From positions 745,364 to 809,363 of the forward strand of contig MNCI01002152.1 in the NCBI GenBank assembly GCA_015680685.1: a DNA stretch of 64,000 bases, in the 5' to 3' direction. Made by a program: the position numbers and the translations under genes. Shown here piece after piece: positions 21,056-32,572 of the stretch (the first letter of the stretch is position 1; the number at the start of each line of letters is the position of its first letter). The stretch is from Gnetum montanum (Eukaryota > Streptophyta > Gnetopsida > Gnetales > Gnetaceae). The notes beneath the pieces were generated by a model that was given only the letters and a program-made list of their open reading frames with translations, had not been told where the DNA came from and did no database searches.

Positions 21056-21896
21056 TGATGAGTGGCAAGGTACCCCTATGCTCAACCATATGAATATGAG
21101 TGTTTCACACACAATCTAGTCAAATTCCAAGGACTAAGTGCCTATGTGCCTTTGTGGAACAAGGATAGGTTGGTTGATCATTGTCTTCCCAAACTTACTT
21201 GTATGTCACGATTGTATAGTTAAGTAAGCTTGAGGCATATGATTTTTATAGCTTTTATGTTTTTATGTCCTACTGCTACTAAGGGAGGAGAGAGATATAA
21301 CTAAGTGACTAATTTAACTTAACTACTAATTAACTAGGCTTTAACTAATCCTAACACCAGTATCCATTCTCACTTATTGTACACATCCTGAACCAATGCA
21401 ACACTATTGGGATTACCAAACGCTAATTGTTACTGGGTTACCAAGTGTTACATGCATGCTCAAAGTGATCGTACTAAGTGTACTTACTTAGGAGAGTTGT
21501 AAGGTGAGAGAGAATCATTAATTAACTAGGAAATCATTTAATAACATCAATTAACACTAATTAATCTATTCTGGATGCTGCAAGGTTTATCATAAATTTT
21601 GTCATTATTGCTGTACACAAGGTGTGCTCAAGTACACAATGCTTGAATAAAGATCCGTTCACTTGATGACTCCTACTGTAGGCACACAGAAATAATTCTA
21701 ACTCTAGAGGGAAGAAAAGGCAAGAGTTTGGCTAAGGGACTAACTATCTAACTTCCAACCCAAGTGTGCTTGCCTCTTATTTTTAGGCAAGGAGGCAAGT
21801 CCCAATATTGGGTATCTAACATCGCATGGTAGGCTCTGATATCATGTACCTAATATCATGAATGTGATATCACAGCCCTAATATCATGATTCATTA
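21056..21896 (-). repeat. Element B: 5' LTR (841 bp)
   Basis: In plus orientation it begins TGATGAGTGGCAAGG and ends GATTCATTA (terminal CA mutated to TA). It has the same length as the 3' LTR. Motifs shared with the C LTRs include CTCCTACT, CGAATAAAGATCC-type and GCTCAAAGTG. Confidence 0.92.
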
Positions 21897-21901
21897 GGTT
21901 G

Positions 21902-22749
21902 CGTTGATGAGTCCCCATTGACGCATCATTTCATTTGTCAACAAGGCCTTATTGATGAAGTGTCCACTATTTAGCTATAAATATGTGCCCACCAATTGCA
22001 TTTAGAGCAATTAAATTTTAGTAGTAGCAAAGCTCTTGTAGTTTTTTTATTTGAAAGTTAGAATATTTCTCTCAAGTGCCTGTAGTAGGAGTTATTGAGT
22101 GTATGGATCTTTATTGTACCTAAGCATGACAATGTCTGCAACAATAAAGACTAGGTTTATGATAAACCATGCATCATTTTGGATAGATTAAATATTTTAT
22201 TTATGTGTTTAATGTTTTTAATTAATTATTCAATAATTTTTAGTAATTAAGCCAATTAAGATAATTAAGCAAGATAAGTTAGATAGATTAAATACATAGC
22301 TATGACCACTTTGAGTGTAACACATATTCTCTTGGTAATCCCAACAACATTATTGCTTGGTATGCCTAGTAGCATAGTGCTTGATAACCCAACAATGGAT
22401 ATGGGGGTTTAGGACATGTGTGAAAAGTCGAATTGGATGCTTATGCTAGCACTAGTCAGATACTAGTTAATTAGTTAAATTAAATTAGTTAATCCAATTA
22501 CTTTATCTCTGTTTAAATGCCAAAACCATGAAATACAAAATGACAAAAATTAGATGCCTCAATTACACTTAATCATACTAGTTTCTATCACAAGTGTAAT
22601 TGGGAAGACAAAAAATGACCTTAAGGAAAGGTTCACTTCCTCAAAGATTAGTGCACTAGAAACTATAAAGTCCATGAAATTTGACCAGATCGTGCATGAA
22701 TACTTTGTGATTTATATGGTTGGGCGTAAGGGTACCTCACAACTCATCA
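21902..22749 (+). repeat. Element A: 3' LTR, remainder
   Basis: It resumes with GTTGATGAGTCCCCATTGAC directly after B's target duplication and ends GGGTACCTCACAACTCATCA. It is the reverse complement in outline of the B and C LTRs: GTGCCTGTAGTAGGAGT, GGATCTTTATT, ACCACTTTGAGTG and CTCATCA occur in the expected order. The TATA box is GCTATAAATATG near 21975. With the first 22 bp the LTR totals about 870 bp. Confidence 0.85.
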
Positions 22750-25359
22750 ATTACTAAAGAATTAAAGGGTTTTAAAAGACTTTATAAAAAAATGAAGAGT
22801 TATAGTTATTTTACAAATTCTTAATTTTTTATATCTTCATTAGTTGGAATAACCTTAAGGTATATCACTCTTTTTCTTTAATCTATCTCATTTTTTCTCT
22901 CTATTCTTGTACTTTTACTTTTGAAAGAAAGAGAATAATTTAAAGCATGATTTGAAATATATTATGCTCAAATTTAAAACTAGAAATAAATTCTTTAAAC
23001 TTTAAGATGATTATATTATAATTAAACAAAACAATCAAATTATCATAGCCCCATTCCTAAAAGATGTTGTTGCCTAACAAATATGGTGCCTCTCCATAAC
23101 AAGTGTTATTGTTATCATAACAGAACCTAAAAGAGCAATTGTAATTTAGACCTAAAAAGGCATGTTGTAATAACAAATGTGTCTCTTAAGGTAACCTTTT
23201 TCGATTTAACCTCAGGAATTTATACCTAGGCTTAGAGGTCATGTCATACATGGAGTCATGGAGTCAATACAGGAAAGTCACAAAGCCAGGTGAAGCAGGA
23301 TAGGAAGTGGATTGGCCATCCCTTCTAACTGGGTTATAGGCCTAACCATGGTGGCAGTGTTGGATTTCCTCTAAGGGATAGATACCAAAGGAAGAAAACT
23401 CCAAGGAACACTCTCTGAGCATGATCTAGATACACTATTTCATATCAATAAACCATTCTTTTCTTTCTCATCTACACTATTTCTGTTATTTTCTTTACAC
23501 ATAATTTCAAATATTACATATATTTGATGTTTGGTATATTGTCTTATTATGCATAATGTCTAATATAATGTATATTTGATGTTTTTCATGACATTCAAAG
23601 ATGGGATGTAACACAAATCCTAGTAGAAAATGACGATAATGCTATGTGGTTAAAAATGTGTTCATCAATTGATTAATTCCTAATGAAGCATCCCTACATC
23701 TCCTTTATTTATACAATTGAACCTTCTAAGATATCCTTATTAGCATCATAGCTCACATGCTCTTTTGGTATATAGTATTTTGAATCATACAGAATTGCTT
23801 AGTTATTTGATAGAAACATCCATGTTTGCTACATGAACAAGAAGGATCACATGATATGAGCTTATATTTAATATTTATAGTTTCATCTTTCTTATCAATC
23901 TCAAGATGTAGATTCTTGAACAAGTCTACAATCAATGTTGCTTAACCAAGCTTGTTTCATAAGCATATGAAAGTTGTTTCTCAACTTGTTCTTTTGCTTA
24001 ATAATAAAGAAGTTGGTAAGATAGGACTAGCCCTCTAAAGTTTATTAGGATTATATTAAGCTTATCTACTTTGATCCCTTGATGAAGGTCTATGTTCTAG
24101 GCTACATTTATAAGAAGTACCATCAAGATCCATACCTTCATAAGAAGAAGGTTCATATATAGGATCAAGAACAAGAAAAATCTCTTAACAAGATAATTTC
24201 ATGTAAAACCTTACTAATAAAAAATTTCATCACTGAGATTATAGAAAAGATAGATAAGATGTAGGATTTGATGGATAAAAATGTTAATCTACCTTGAAAA
24301 TATTGAAGGAAAAGATAGAGTAGGTAATATTAATAGATAGATAATAATAAGAAAAAGAATAAAGAAACAAATAAGAATCCTCAGTGGTGAAAAGAAAAGC
24401 CTCTAGTAGTAAAAGAGGTTACATCATGTTGGAGCTTGTAGATTAATTCATCATTGTTCCTTAGGGATGGATTAACGATGTGTTGATTAGCATTGTTGAA
24501 TGATCATATTTAGAAGATTTCCTCATGATCAATATAGAAAACAAAAAAAGTGAATTCTCAATCATCATATGAAGAGCTTGGGTTAGCACCATTAAAGCTA
24601 AGCTAGGGAATAGAGACCCCTTCTTGGAGATTACTAGTGAGACTAAACATGGCAATGTGAAGTGGTAGAAAATTCCATGAATTACTTATGATGATAAAAG
24701 ATGCAATGGTAGGCAAAAAGTATCCCTACACCAATCTACAAGAATCTTGAAAAATAATTATGAATACAAAAACATGTCTACACAATTCCCATTAAACCAA
24801 AAGATACCTAGTGGCTACAAAAAAGAGCATTAAACCATTCAAAACATGCAAGGAAACATCTAACCCAGTTATCACTTCTTGTCCAAAGAAAATTTGGGGA
24901 AGGGATGCTAGTCTATTGAAACACTAAAATAATTATGATGCAACCTAAGATATATAGTTTAATTAGAACTTTATAACTTAGCTTGTCCATTAGAATTGAA
25001 TCCATGACTTGATGCTTTCAAATCAAGATTATTACCACTAGGCTAATACCTTATTATTATTATTATCTTATGAAAATGAACCAAACAAAAAACTTACAAA
25101 AGGACATCCTAAGCTGTAATTATACACTAAAATAAAATTATTAACAAGTAGAACAAAAACTAAAATTGAAAATAAATATAGGAAATATATTTAGACCTTA
25201 TCGAATATACTTTCCTTCTAGCCTAAAAAGATATGTCTCTCCTATTGATCAAAACCTTATTATCATCAATGTTGAATGGGCTAACAAGCAAAAACATAAA
25301 TTAATGAAGATAATAAACAAAAAACCTATTATGTATGATCTAAGAAATGTATAGTCCAT
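22750..25359. other. Unassigned AT-rich DNA
   Basis: No domain, RNA gene or terminal repeat was identified with confidence. A short minus-strand frame (23753-23935) has a Cys-rich CDPSCSCSKHGC segment, and 25166-25354 (+) is a 62-codon open frame; neither is recognised. The interval could be an old element decayed past recognition. Left and right borders are set by the end of A's LTR and the start of J similarity. Confidence 0.35.
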
Positions 25360-27563
25360 CTTCCAAATGCTCACTCTTAAGTTCAGGCATGGGGGAGGTA
25401 ATCTATCTAAGTGAATTTTCCCTTTTTTTATTTTATACTTTTTTGTCATTTTTCTTTTTTGATATTTTTTCAATTTTTTATTATTTTCTATTTCTTCAAA
25501 AATTTTCAATTATTAATATGTTTTTGATTTCTTAAAATTTTTTCTTTCTTTATAATTTTCTATTTTTTTATTCATTTACTTTATTCTTTACATATATTTA
25601 CTTTGTTTTTGTTAATAATGCAAGAATCAACACCATGGGTTGGAATTTTATCTTATGTTATCAAACTATAGAAAGAATGATTGCATATATGAGTTGAACC
25701 ATGTCATCCATCCCTCCATTTCTATAAATATGAGGTCCTTATCATGAGAGTAATATGACCACTATCATGTTAAAAACTTAAATTAACTCATGATCATTAT
25801 GCTTTGAAGAAAGAAGGAAGGACCAACACAATATGGATATGGTATTCAATAGATTTGTTGATTCTTTGGACTTCCATTTTTGGTTTCACTATTCCTATGT
25901 TTAAATAATTTCACTTATGTTTCTACTATTTTGAGAAATATTATTTGAAAATAATTATTTCCTTGTTATGTTACTAGATATGCAACATGATCCATATTCA
26001 AAGGTATCCTTATGGCAAGAATAATAAAATAAGTAATTAATTAATTAATTTCTAAAGAAACTCTTTCTAGGATGCCACTTGAAAAACATGTGAACCATGC
26101 TTGAAGATAGACTACTTCTAAGAATTTCATGATTCCTTGAACTAATTTCACCATTTGACTAAAAAGGCATGTGACCCATGCTTGAAGGTGCATCTCTTAT
26201 GTGATTAGTATTAGTTATGAGACTAGAAATACAAGTAATCTATGCCAAAAAGTGATCTTTTAACAAATGTCCAAGGTCCACCACTTGAACACCAATGATT
26301 AATTAAGTATTTCTAATAACTCTAACACATGTTTCACATTTTTTCTTCATTGAGTGGTGTTATTTTGATATGATGGCTAGTTGATCTCATGATGATGGAT
26401 CTTAGATGATGCAATGTGATGTCACTAGTAGTGGTTGGACTTTGTTTGATATTCTAATAGATAGATAAATTGTCCTAAATGAATCTCACACCTTTAATGG
26501 CATCATGAATAACTTTTCTAAACTTTTTTATAATTTTGAAACTACTTCTCATCAATTTTAAGTAATTTTTAATGCTTTTTATATTGAAATTATCTTCAAA
26601 TTTCCTTTTTCTTGGTCATTTAAAATATAAAATGTTTAGTCCTTATGATGTTTAATATTATGGTGTATTTATGATATCTTGCAAAAAAAACCTTTAATTT
26701 CACTTATTCAAAAACATGTGAGCTCATAGAGCTAAGCTCTTCTTATGGAGGCTAAGGATATAATTTCTGAAAATTTTTCTAACACCCCATTTTTAAACAT
26801 TAACATAGCTAATAGTAAAAATGATTACAATGAATTAAAAACTTGATTATTATAATTATAGTAGAGTCTTATGAGCATCATTTTATATTTACCTTAAGCC
26901 TAAACATTAAATTTTTAATATATTTCCTAATCGAGAATCCAAAAAAATTTTAAACAGTAAGGAGAAATTACCAAAACTTATGTTGTTTCTTTTGTAATTG
27001 TAGATGATACAAAAAAGAGTTTCGTAGGTAGGGAATCTTTCATAGGAAAAATGAGAGAGGCCATGAAGAGGACGTAACTATGGAAAAGTAGAAGATTAAA
27101 AAATCCATAGGTAGATAATAAAAAATCTCACTCCATTCTTTAAAAGCTCTACATAAAAAGAAAGTGCCAACAATTTAACTAAGGTTGGAAGAACTACCAC
27201 TATTAGGGATAATCTGAAGATTAATCATCAGTGGATTTTGAATATTTCTATAAATTTTTGTAAACTTTGATCTCTATCTAATATTTTTGTCATTTTGTAA
27301 TACATTCACTCAAATAAATTTTGTAATGCAACACTAAAGTTTTTGTAATGTCAATTATTCCAATCCAAGTTATCTAATAGGCTTTTGTAATTTCGCATTG
27401 TCCATTTTGTACAATTAGAGGATGAGTTTTAGTTTGTTATGAGGGTATAGTGAATACTAAAAGGGAAATTTTAGAAAGGCTTAATTGACATTAATGAATC
27501 AACATAGCTTTGTCGATGAAGCAGGGTTACTTCGATTTGCTTTAATCCTTCAAACACATATAA
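25360..27563 (+). mobile_element. Element J: 3' end of an Athila-like element, truncated
   Basis: Similarity to the end of integrase and the 3' region of the other Athila copies begins at the CATGGGGGAGGTAATC stretch near 25388. T-rich sequence, a CATGTCATCCATCC stretch near 25705 and GACCCATGCTTGAAGGTG near 26173 follow in the same order as in A and D. A TTGTAG|ATGATACAAAAAA stretch (ATG at 27004) matches the splice-acceptor/ATG of B. It then reaches the polypurine-like TTATGAGGGTA and the start of an LTR (TAGTGAATAC, about 27448), cut at 27563 by element H. The short distance from ATG to LTR places it with B and C, which lack the long aORF. Confidence 0.6.
27448..27563 (+). repeat. Element J: 3' LTR fragment
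   Basis: About 116 bp follow a GAGGGTA tract and contain GACATTAATGAATCAACA and TGTCGATGAAGC, the U3 words of the A/D LTRs. It is interrupted at 27564 by the TGTAGG end of H. The rest of this LTR was not found on the far side of H. Confidence 0.5.
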
Positions 27564-28384
27564 TGTAGGAATTATGTAAGATAATTCAATTACTAGAAAA
27601 TAAGAAAACTAGCTATCTTTAATTAATTCAAAAGAAGATTACAAATACAATAGAACCACAATCCCACAAAAGAAAAAACACTTACACACTTAACAATATC
27701 ATAGAGCATGAGAATTTACAATCACACATATGAATGACCTTAATGCAAGGTACAATTGAACTAGATCTCTCATGCACACATAGGATAGAGGACTAAACAC
27801 ATAGAGAGTTACAAGAACCAATGTCATACATAATTGATCATTGAGATATATACATACTTATGCATCCACATGCACTCAAATACACATACACCAACAAAAA
27901 TTCAAGCAAACATTACCAATATTAATAAATTACAAGCTCAAGAAACCTAGGGAAACTTTTCCATAATCAACTTGAAGATTATTTACTATTTCCATTCTTG
28001 ATCTTATCTTCCTTGACTATTTTCCATCTTGGAACTACCATCTTAAAAATTTTTATAGTTGTAAAAAATGTCTTCTATCTTGGTAAAATTTATTTCTCAC
28101 AAACTTTGGATTGAGGCAAGATATCTCATGTCTACATAAGACATCTCCTATAGTCATGAGATGTCTCCTCTAGTGATAACACATCTCCCTATAGATGTAT
28201 CATGCTAAAATAAGATGTCTCCTCTTTTAGCAAGATGTCTCATAGTCACTTGAAACATCTCTTATGTCTTCCTAGCTCTTAGGCAAGGCATCTCTCTAAT
28301 GATCTAGAAATATTTTTAGTTATTTGAAACTTACAATTGATTACCTATAGGAATGAAGGAAGGCTTAGAAAAGGTGTCCCTATA
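27564..28384 (-). repeat. Element H: 3' LTR
   Basis: Read on the minus strand it starts TATAGGGACACC (ancestral TGTAGGG) after a purine-rich AATGGGTGGTAAAGC tract, and ends TAATTCCTACA. The ends are thus short inverted repeats (TGTAGG/CCTACA). Within 28105-28285 AGATGTCTC and its complement GAGACATCT recur many times. The 5-bp flank TATAA at 27559-27563 is the presumed target site. Confidence 0.7.
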
Positions 28385-28413
28385 CTAGCTTTACCACCCA
28401 TTAAAAATTAAAC

Positions 28414-29860
28414 TTAGATGAACAAGGAAGTAGGGGTAAAAGTGATTCCCCACTCAACAAGTTTGATTTCATGGATCCATACAACATCATTAGTAATTTG
28501 ATCCTTCCAATAGATTAAGTACTCATGTGTCTTTATTTCCCTAGTGTTAAAATCTTTTCTCCTCTTAAGTATAATTACCTTACTCTCTTGTAAATTCTTG
28601 GACTTGTCAATAGCCCTCTTCAACTTATCGATGATGCCTTGTAATATTTTATCATCTACTAGTCCATGATAATGGACAAGATCTACAAAATTAAAAGCAA
28701 AATACATACATTATTTGACAAGTCAATTTAGAAAGAATTATTATTGATTTTGACATTTATCCTAAAAGGATCCATCTTCTTACTCTTGAATTTTGAGAAG
28801 TTAATACCTCTTAAATTCTCCTTCTTCAAGTGCATCTAGAAAAGATCACTAATATTAATTTTGAACTTCCTCTTGTTCTTGTTCCTCTTAAGGAGTCTTT
28901 CTTTATCCTTCTTCTTAATATTTTCCTTCACTTAAGTATGAAGATCCTTCATCTCTTATATAATATCAACACTTAATTAAGTTTCTCCATCAAAGATCTT
29001 AACATTATCCATAATCTTTGGACAAAAAACATAATTAACCTCATATGGACTCTTTCAAATAGTAACAAGAAAAGCACTATTATAGGAAAATTTAGCATAA
29101 CACATCAAATTTTCTCACCTATTATGTTTTTATTCACACAAAAACCTCAAAATATTCAATAAAGATTTATTAATCACTTTAGTTTGGCCATAAGATTTTG
29201 GATGATATGCACTATAAAGATTCAAATTTTTTATTAATATTTTCTAAAGGTACCTTTTAAAAACAAGTGAACTTGGATTCTTTTATCAGTAAAAATTTTT
29301 AAAGAATCCCATATAACTTCACAAACTTTTGGAAAAACAAAGTTGGAACATGAGATGCTTCACTCATCTTTTTACACAAGATAAATTGTGCAATCTTGGG
29401 GAATCTATCTATCATAATAAAGATATCCTTATTTCCACTTTTTATCTTTGGAAACCCACTCACAAAGTCCATTGATGCACTTTCCCATGAATCCTTGGGA
29501 ATTGACAAAGGCATATAATGTCCATTCATTCCTTGATCTTCTTTGAATTTCTAACATGTCAAATACTCCTTCATGAATTTAGAGACTTCAAAGGTCCTTC
29601 TAGGTCAAAAATAGTGCCTACCTACAAGTGTCAATATTTTATCTCTACTCATGTGACTTTCCATTTCACCCCAATGCTTTTCAACCAATGTTTTTTCTTT
29701 TCTTTTTTTTTGAAATCATAATTGCATACACATACCTTTCCATTCTTAAATAGTAGTTTATATTGAGCATGATAGTTCCTCCATTGATCTATCCTAATCA
29801 ATAATGGTTTCTTGATGCTTCTCTAAACATACGCAAAATTTGAATCATGTTCATACAAAA
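28414..29860 (-). pseudogene. Element H: integrase with C-terminal chromodomain
   Basis: Frame 29299-29529 has GHYMPLSIPKDSWESASMDF, KDIFIMIDRFPKIAQF and FFQKFVKLYGIL, typical of chromoviral integrase. SAYHPKSYGQTKVINKSL, the C-terminal catalytic block, follows near 29160-29200. The C-terminal frame 28414-28707 contains THEYLIYWKD...VWIHE, the aromatic and acidic pattern of a chromodomain, which in this clade is thought to guide insertion to particular chromatin. Stops are frequent in the core. The N-terminal zinc-finger segment is weak. C is inserted just upstream. Confidence 0.82.
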
Positions 29861-29864
29861 TAGC

Positions 29865-30694
29865 TGATGAGTGGTGAGGTACCCCTACACTCAACCTTAC
29901 GAATACGAGTGTTTCATGCGTGATCCGATCGAACTCCAAGGACTAAATGCTTATGCGCCTTATGGAACACTTAAGGTTAATCAATCATTGTCCTCCCAAG
30001 CTTACTTGTATTTTTCACAGTTGTATGGTTAAGTAAGTTTGAGGTATGTGATTTTTATGTCTTTTATCTTTTTAACACCTATGCTAATGAGGAGGGGTGA
30101 AGAGACTAAGTAAATAACTTTCACTAACTAAGTTCTAATCATCCTAGCATTAGTATCCATTCCCACTTGCCGTACACACCCTGAACCAATGTAACACTAC
30201 TGGGATTACCAAATGCTATTCGTTACTAGGTTACCAAGCGTAGCACACGTGCTCAAAGCCATCGTATTGAATGCACTTAACTAGGAGAGTTGAGGGTTGA
30301 GAGAGATTTAATTATCTAGGAAAGCATTTAAACATTCAACAATAATTAAGTCCTAATTAGCTTAGTTCACATGTTGTAAGGTTTATCAGAAAGTTTGTCT
30401 TTATTTCCATACACAAATGTGTGCTTAGGTACAATTTGCATGAATAAAGATCCGTTCACTTTGAGACTCCTACTGCAGGCACATGGAATTATTCTATCTC
30501 TGGAATGGTAAAACTACCATAGTTCAGCTAAGGGTCTAGATCTAGATGGATAGACAAGGGAAAGCTGCCTCTTATTTATAGAATTGGCGATGGGCTACGA
30601 TATCATGTACACAATATCGAAGGGGCCGACGCGATATCACGAACACGATATCGCCTACGCGATATTGTGCACCATGCGATATCGCGTTCCATCA
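29865..30694 (-). repeat. Element C: 3' LTR (830 bp)
   Basis: In plus orientation it begins TGATGAGTGGTGAGG and ends GCGTTCCATCA. Near 30595-30690 it carries five to six GATATCG or CGATATC palindromes (for example GCGATATCAC, CGATATCGCC, GCGATATCGCG), upstream of the TATA-like TATAAATA complement at 30574-30582. This LTR keeps far more CpG than its relatives. Confidence 0.9.
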
Positions 30695-30776
30695 TGCCCC
30701 CATGACTAAATGAAAACTTGTCCTCAAGTTTCTTACAAAATATTGAGAAGGTATGGGATTATTGACTTGAATGATA

Positions 30777-31085
30777 CTAATGGTGAATGGGGTGACATGT
30801 GAATGGATCATCATTACAAAACATGGCAAATATAGTGTTCATGATAACAAGAGTGAACACTATACACATTTGACATTCAGCCTTATTTGGCAGCTGAGAG
30901 AGAAGAGAGGAGAGAGAGAAAAGAAGAAGAATTTTGCTGCTACCAATGCCAAGATTGCACCTTTCTTTGTCTATCCGTAAGCACGCTACCGATCTTGTTC
31001 CTTGCATAACTGCTTCAGCACCAATCCATTCCAAGTGTTCCCTCCAGATCCAATCTATTGTTGTACGATTGTCATCTGCACACAC
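30777..31085 (-). CDS. Element C: short ORF beside the 3' LTR, unrecognised
   Basis: The 102-codon open frame contains DWIWREHLEWIG, DKERCNLGIG and a hydrophobic LLLFSLSSLLSQL run. B has the same blocks at 13232-13627. A GTGTGTGCAG|ATG acceptor-like site overlaps the start (ATG 31075-31073 in a different frame). The frame matching B is shifted by one base near the start. No homology to a known protein is recognised. Confidence 0.3.
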   Translation of the reverse strand: MCADDNRTTIDWIWREHLEWIGAEAVMQGTRSVACLRIDKERCNLGIGSSKILLLFSLSSLLSQLPNKAECQMCIVFTLVIMNTIFAMFCNDDPFTCHPIHH

Positions 31086-31089
31086 AACA

Positions 31090-32572
31090 CAATCTTATAT
31101 TAGCAAGGGTAAATGAATAATAATGCAGTTAATACCTTGCCTCAGTGTAAGGTCCATTGGCTGAGTTGTGATATGGCTAATGTGGATCTGGAGATATAAT
31201 ATTGGTGACTACCCAAGGTGTAGGGGTTAGGAGAAAATCAAAAAAATTGGACCAGGACCCCCATGACTGAGAGTGAACCTCCAGTAGCGATAGAATGGAA
31301 AAAGAGAAGGAATAAGAAAGACAGATAAAAAGAAACAATGGCCACACCAATAAAATGGATGTCAAAGATGGAGATGAACAAAATAGGTGTTGATTGCAAA
31401 AATGTTTAGGGAAAAGAAATTAACGGATGCACCAAATAGGAATGCTAGTGGGTCCTCCCCAAAGTAGGTTCATGCCCTTAATGCCTTGATAATCCCACAT
31501 TCAAAGAGTCCGTAGGCTCTAGGAATGCCATGTGGAGATAAGAGTTAAAGTCTTAGCCACAAGAGTTTACCAAAAAGAGAACAATGCATCAACCAAAATA
31601 TGGACTATTGATACAACCAGCAATGAGGTGAAAAGTGGAGGAAGATGGATGGAGAGAAGAGAATGAAATGGAGTCTCAAGAACAAGGTGGTGTATAGCCC
31701 CTTATGTATTTCATGGTTAGTGTGACTTGATAGATCTCAGTCCAAATCCAGCCTCAAAAAAACCACATCCAGTGACTTCGCATTAATACATTCGACCAAT
31801 CCATCCACCTGAAGTAAAAAGAATGTCTCCACCAAAGAGTCACCACCATTCCAATGAAATGAAAGAGGAGAATGTAGGAAGTGAGAAGGGCCTTAGTTAG
31901 GGGAGACATTTTTATTTAGTTCCATAACTCGTGCTTGTAGCCCAAATGATTATTTCTTCTAAGGGTTGTTCTTTGAATTCTCACTATTTTTTGTTTTTTT
32001 TTTTTTGTGTTTTGCATGAGAACCACACCATGCAAAGACTTATTATTTTTATTAGCTCAACTTCCCAATAATGGAGCAGCATCAAAATGGTATGGGAGAC
32101 TCAAGAAGAAAACATTCAAACACCCAAGAGAATGGCCAGCACAAATGCATCAAATCCCCTTGAAGTCAAACCCTTTTCAATCCTTGAGTCCTTCCTTAGT
32201 TTCAGAAATGCCTAATCATCGATTCGTTGATAGTTCTTATTATTTAAGAAAGGGAATGTACATTTCCAAGCCAAGAGAGACCATAGAAATTCATGGATGT
32301 ATGGATGATGTGGACTCATTACCTATTATATCAAAAGAACCATACCTTAGTATCAACATCATAACTTAAAGGTGAAAACCAAACATTAGCAATCAATTGA
32401 ATACAGTTCATACCATCTTCAAAGCACTTATTAAGTGATAAACTTAACAAAACAAAATAAATAAACATACAAATAAATGAAGAAGTATGAACAATGTTGC
32501 AAAACAAAAACAAGAAAAGTTAAAGAAATTTGTAAAACAAAAACTCAAAAAGGAATTGAGGGCCTCAATTGA
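31090..32572 (-). other. Element C: 3' untranslated region
   Basis: Noncoding region colinear with 13650-15158 in B; the marker blocks GAACCACACCATGCAAAG (near 32018) and GGGCCTTAGTTAGGGGAG (near 31888) are shared. Open frames at 32007-32369 (+) and 32331-32513 (-) show no domain. Confidence 0.65.

Larger units (their letters stand above)
12394..21896 (-). mobile_element. Element B: complete Athila-like Ty3/gypsy element nested in A
   Basis: Both LTRs are 841 bp (12394-13234 and 21056-21896), the PBS and polypurine tract are identifiable, and a 5-bp target duplication GGCTG/GGTTG flanks the element. Gag, protease, RT, RNase H and integrase are in the standard order on the minus strand. By eye the LTRs differ at about 60-65 positions (7-8%), mostly transitions. 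It lacks the long aORF of A and D, and lost the integrase zinc-finger region by deletion. All coding regions have stops. Confidence 0.92.
4764..22749 (+). mobile_element. Element A: Athila-like Ty3/gypsy, 5'-truncated, split by B
   Basis: Plus-strand element running from within RT to the end of its 3' LTR, with element B (12394-21896) inserted in that LTR. The order is RT, RNase H, integrase, long 3' region with an internal promoter-like segment, aORF, polypurine tract, LTR. Athila affinity rests on GLCNAP and VFMDDF in RT and on the tRNA-Asp-type PBS of its relatives B, C and K. The left end coincides with the proposed 3' LTR of E, so gag, protease and the 5' LTR are not in the window. All coding parts contain stops and frameshifts. 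Confidence 0.8.

Noticed and set aside
23753-23935. Cys-rich frame as a zinc-knuckle of an endogenous pararetrovirus or gag
   Set aside because: The spacing does not fit CX2CX4HX4C and no RT or other domain lies nearby.
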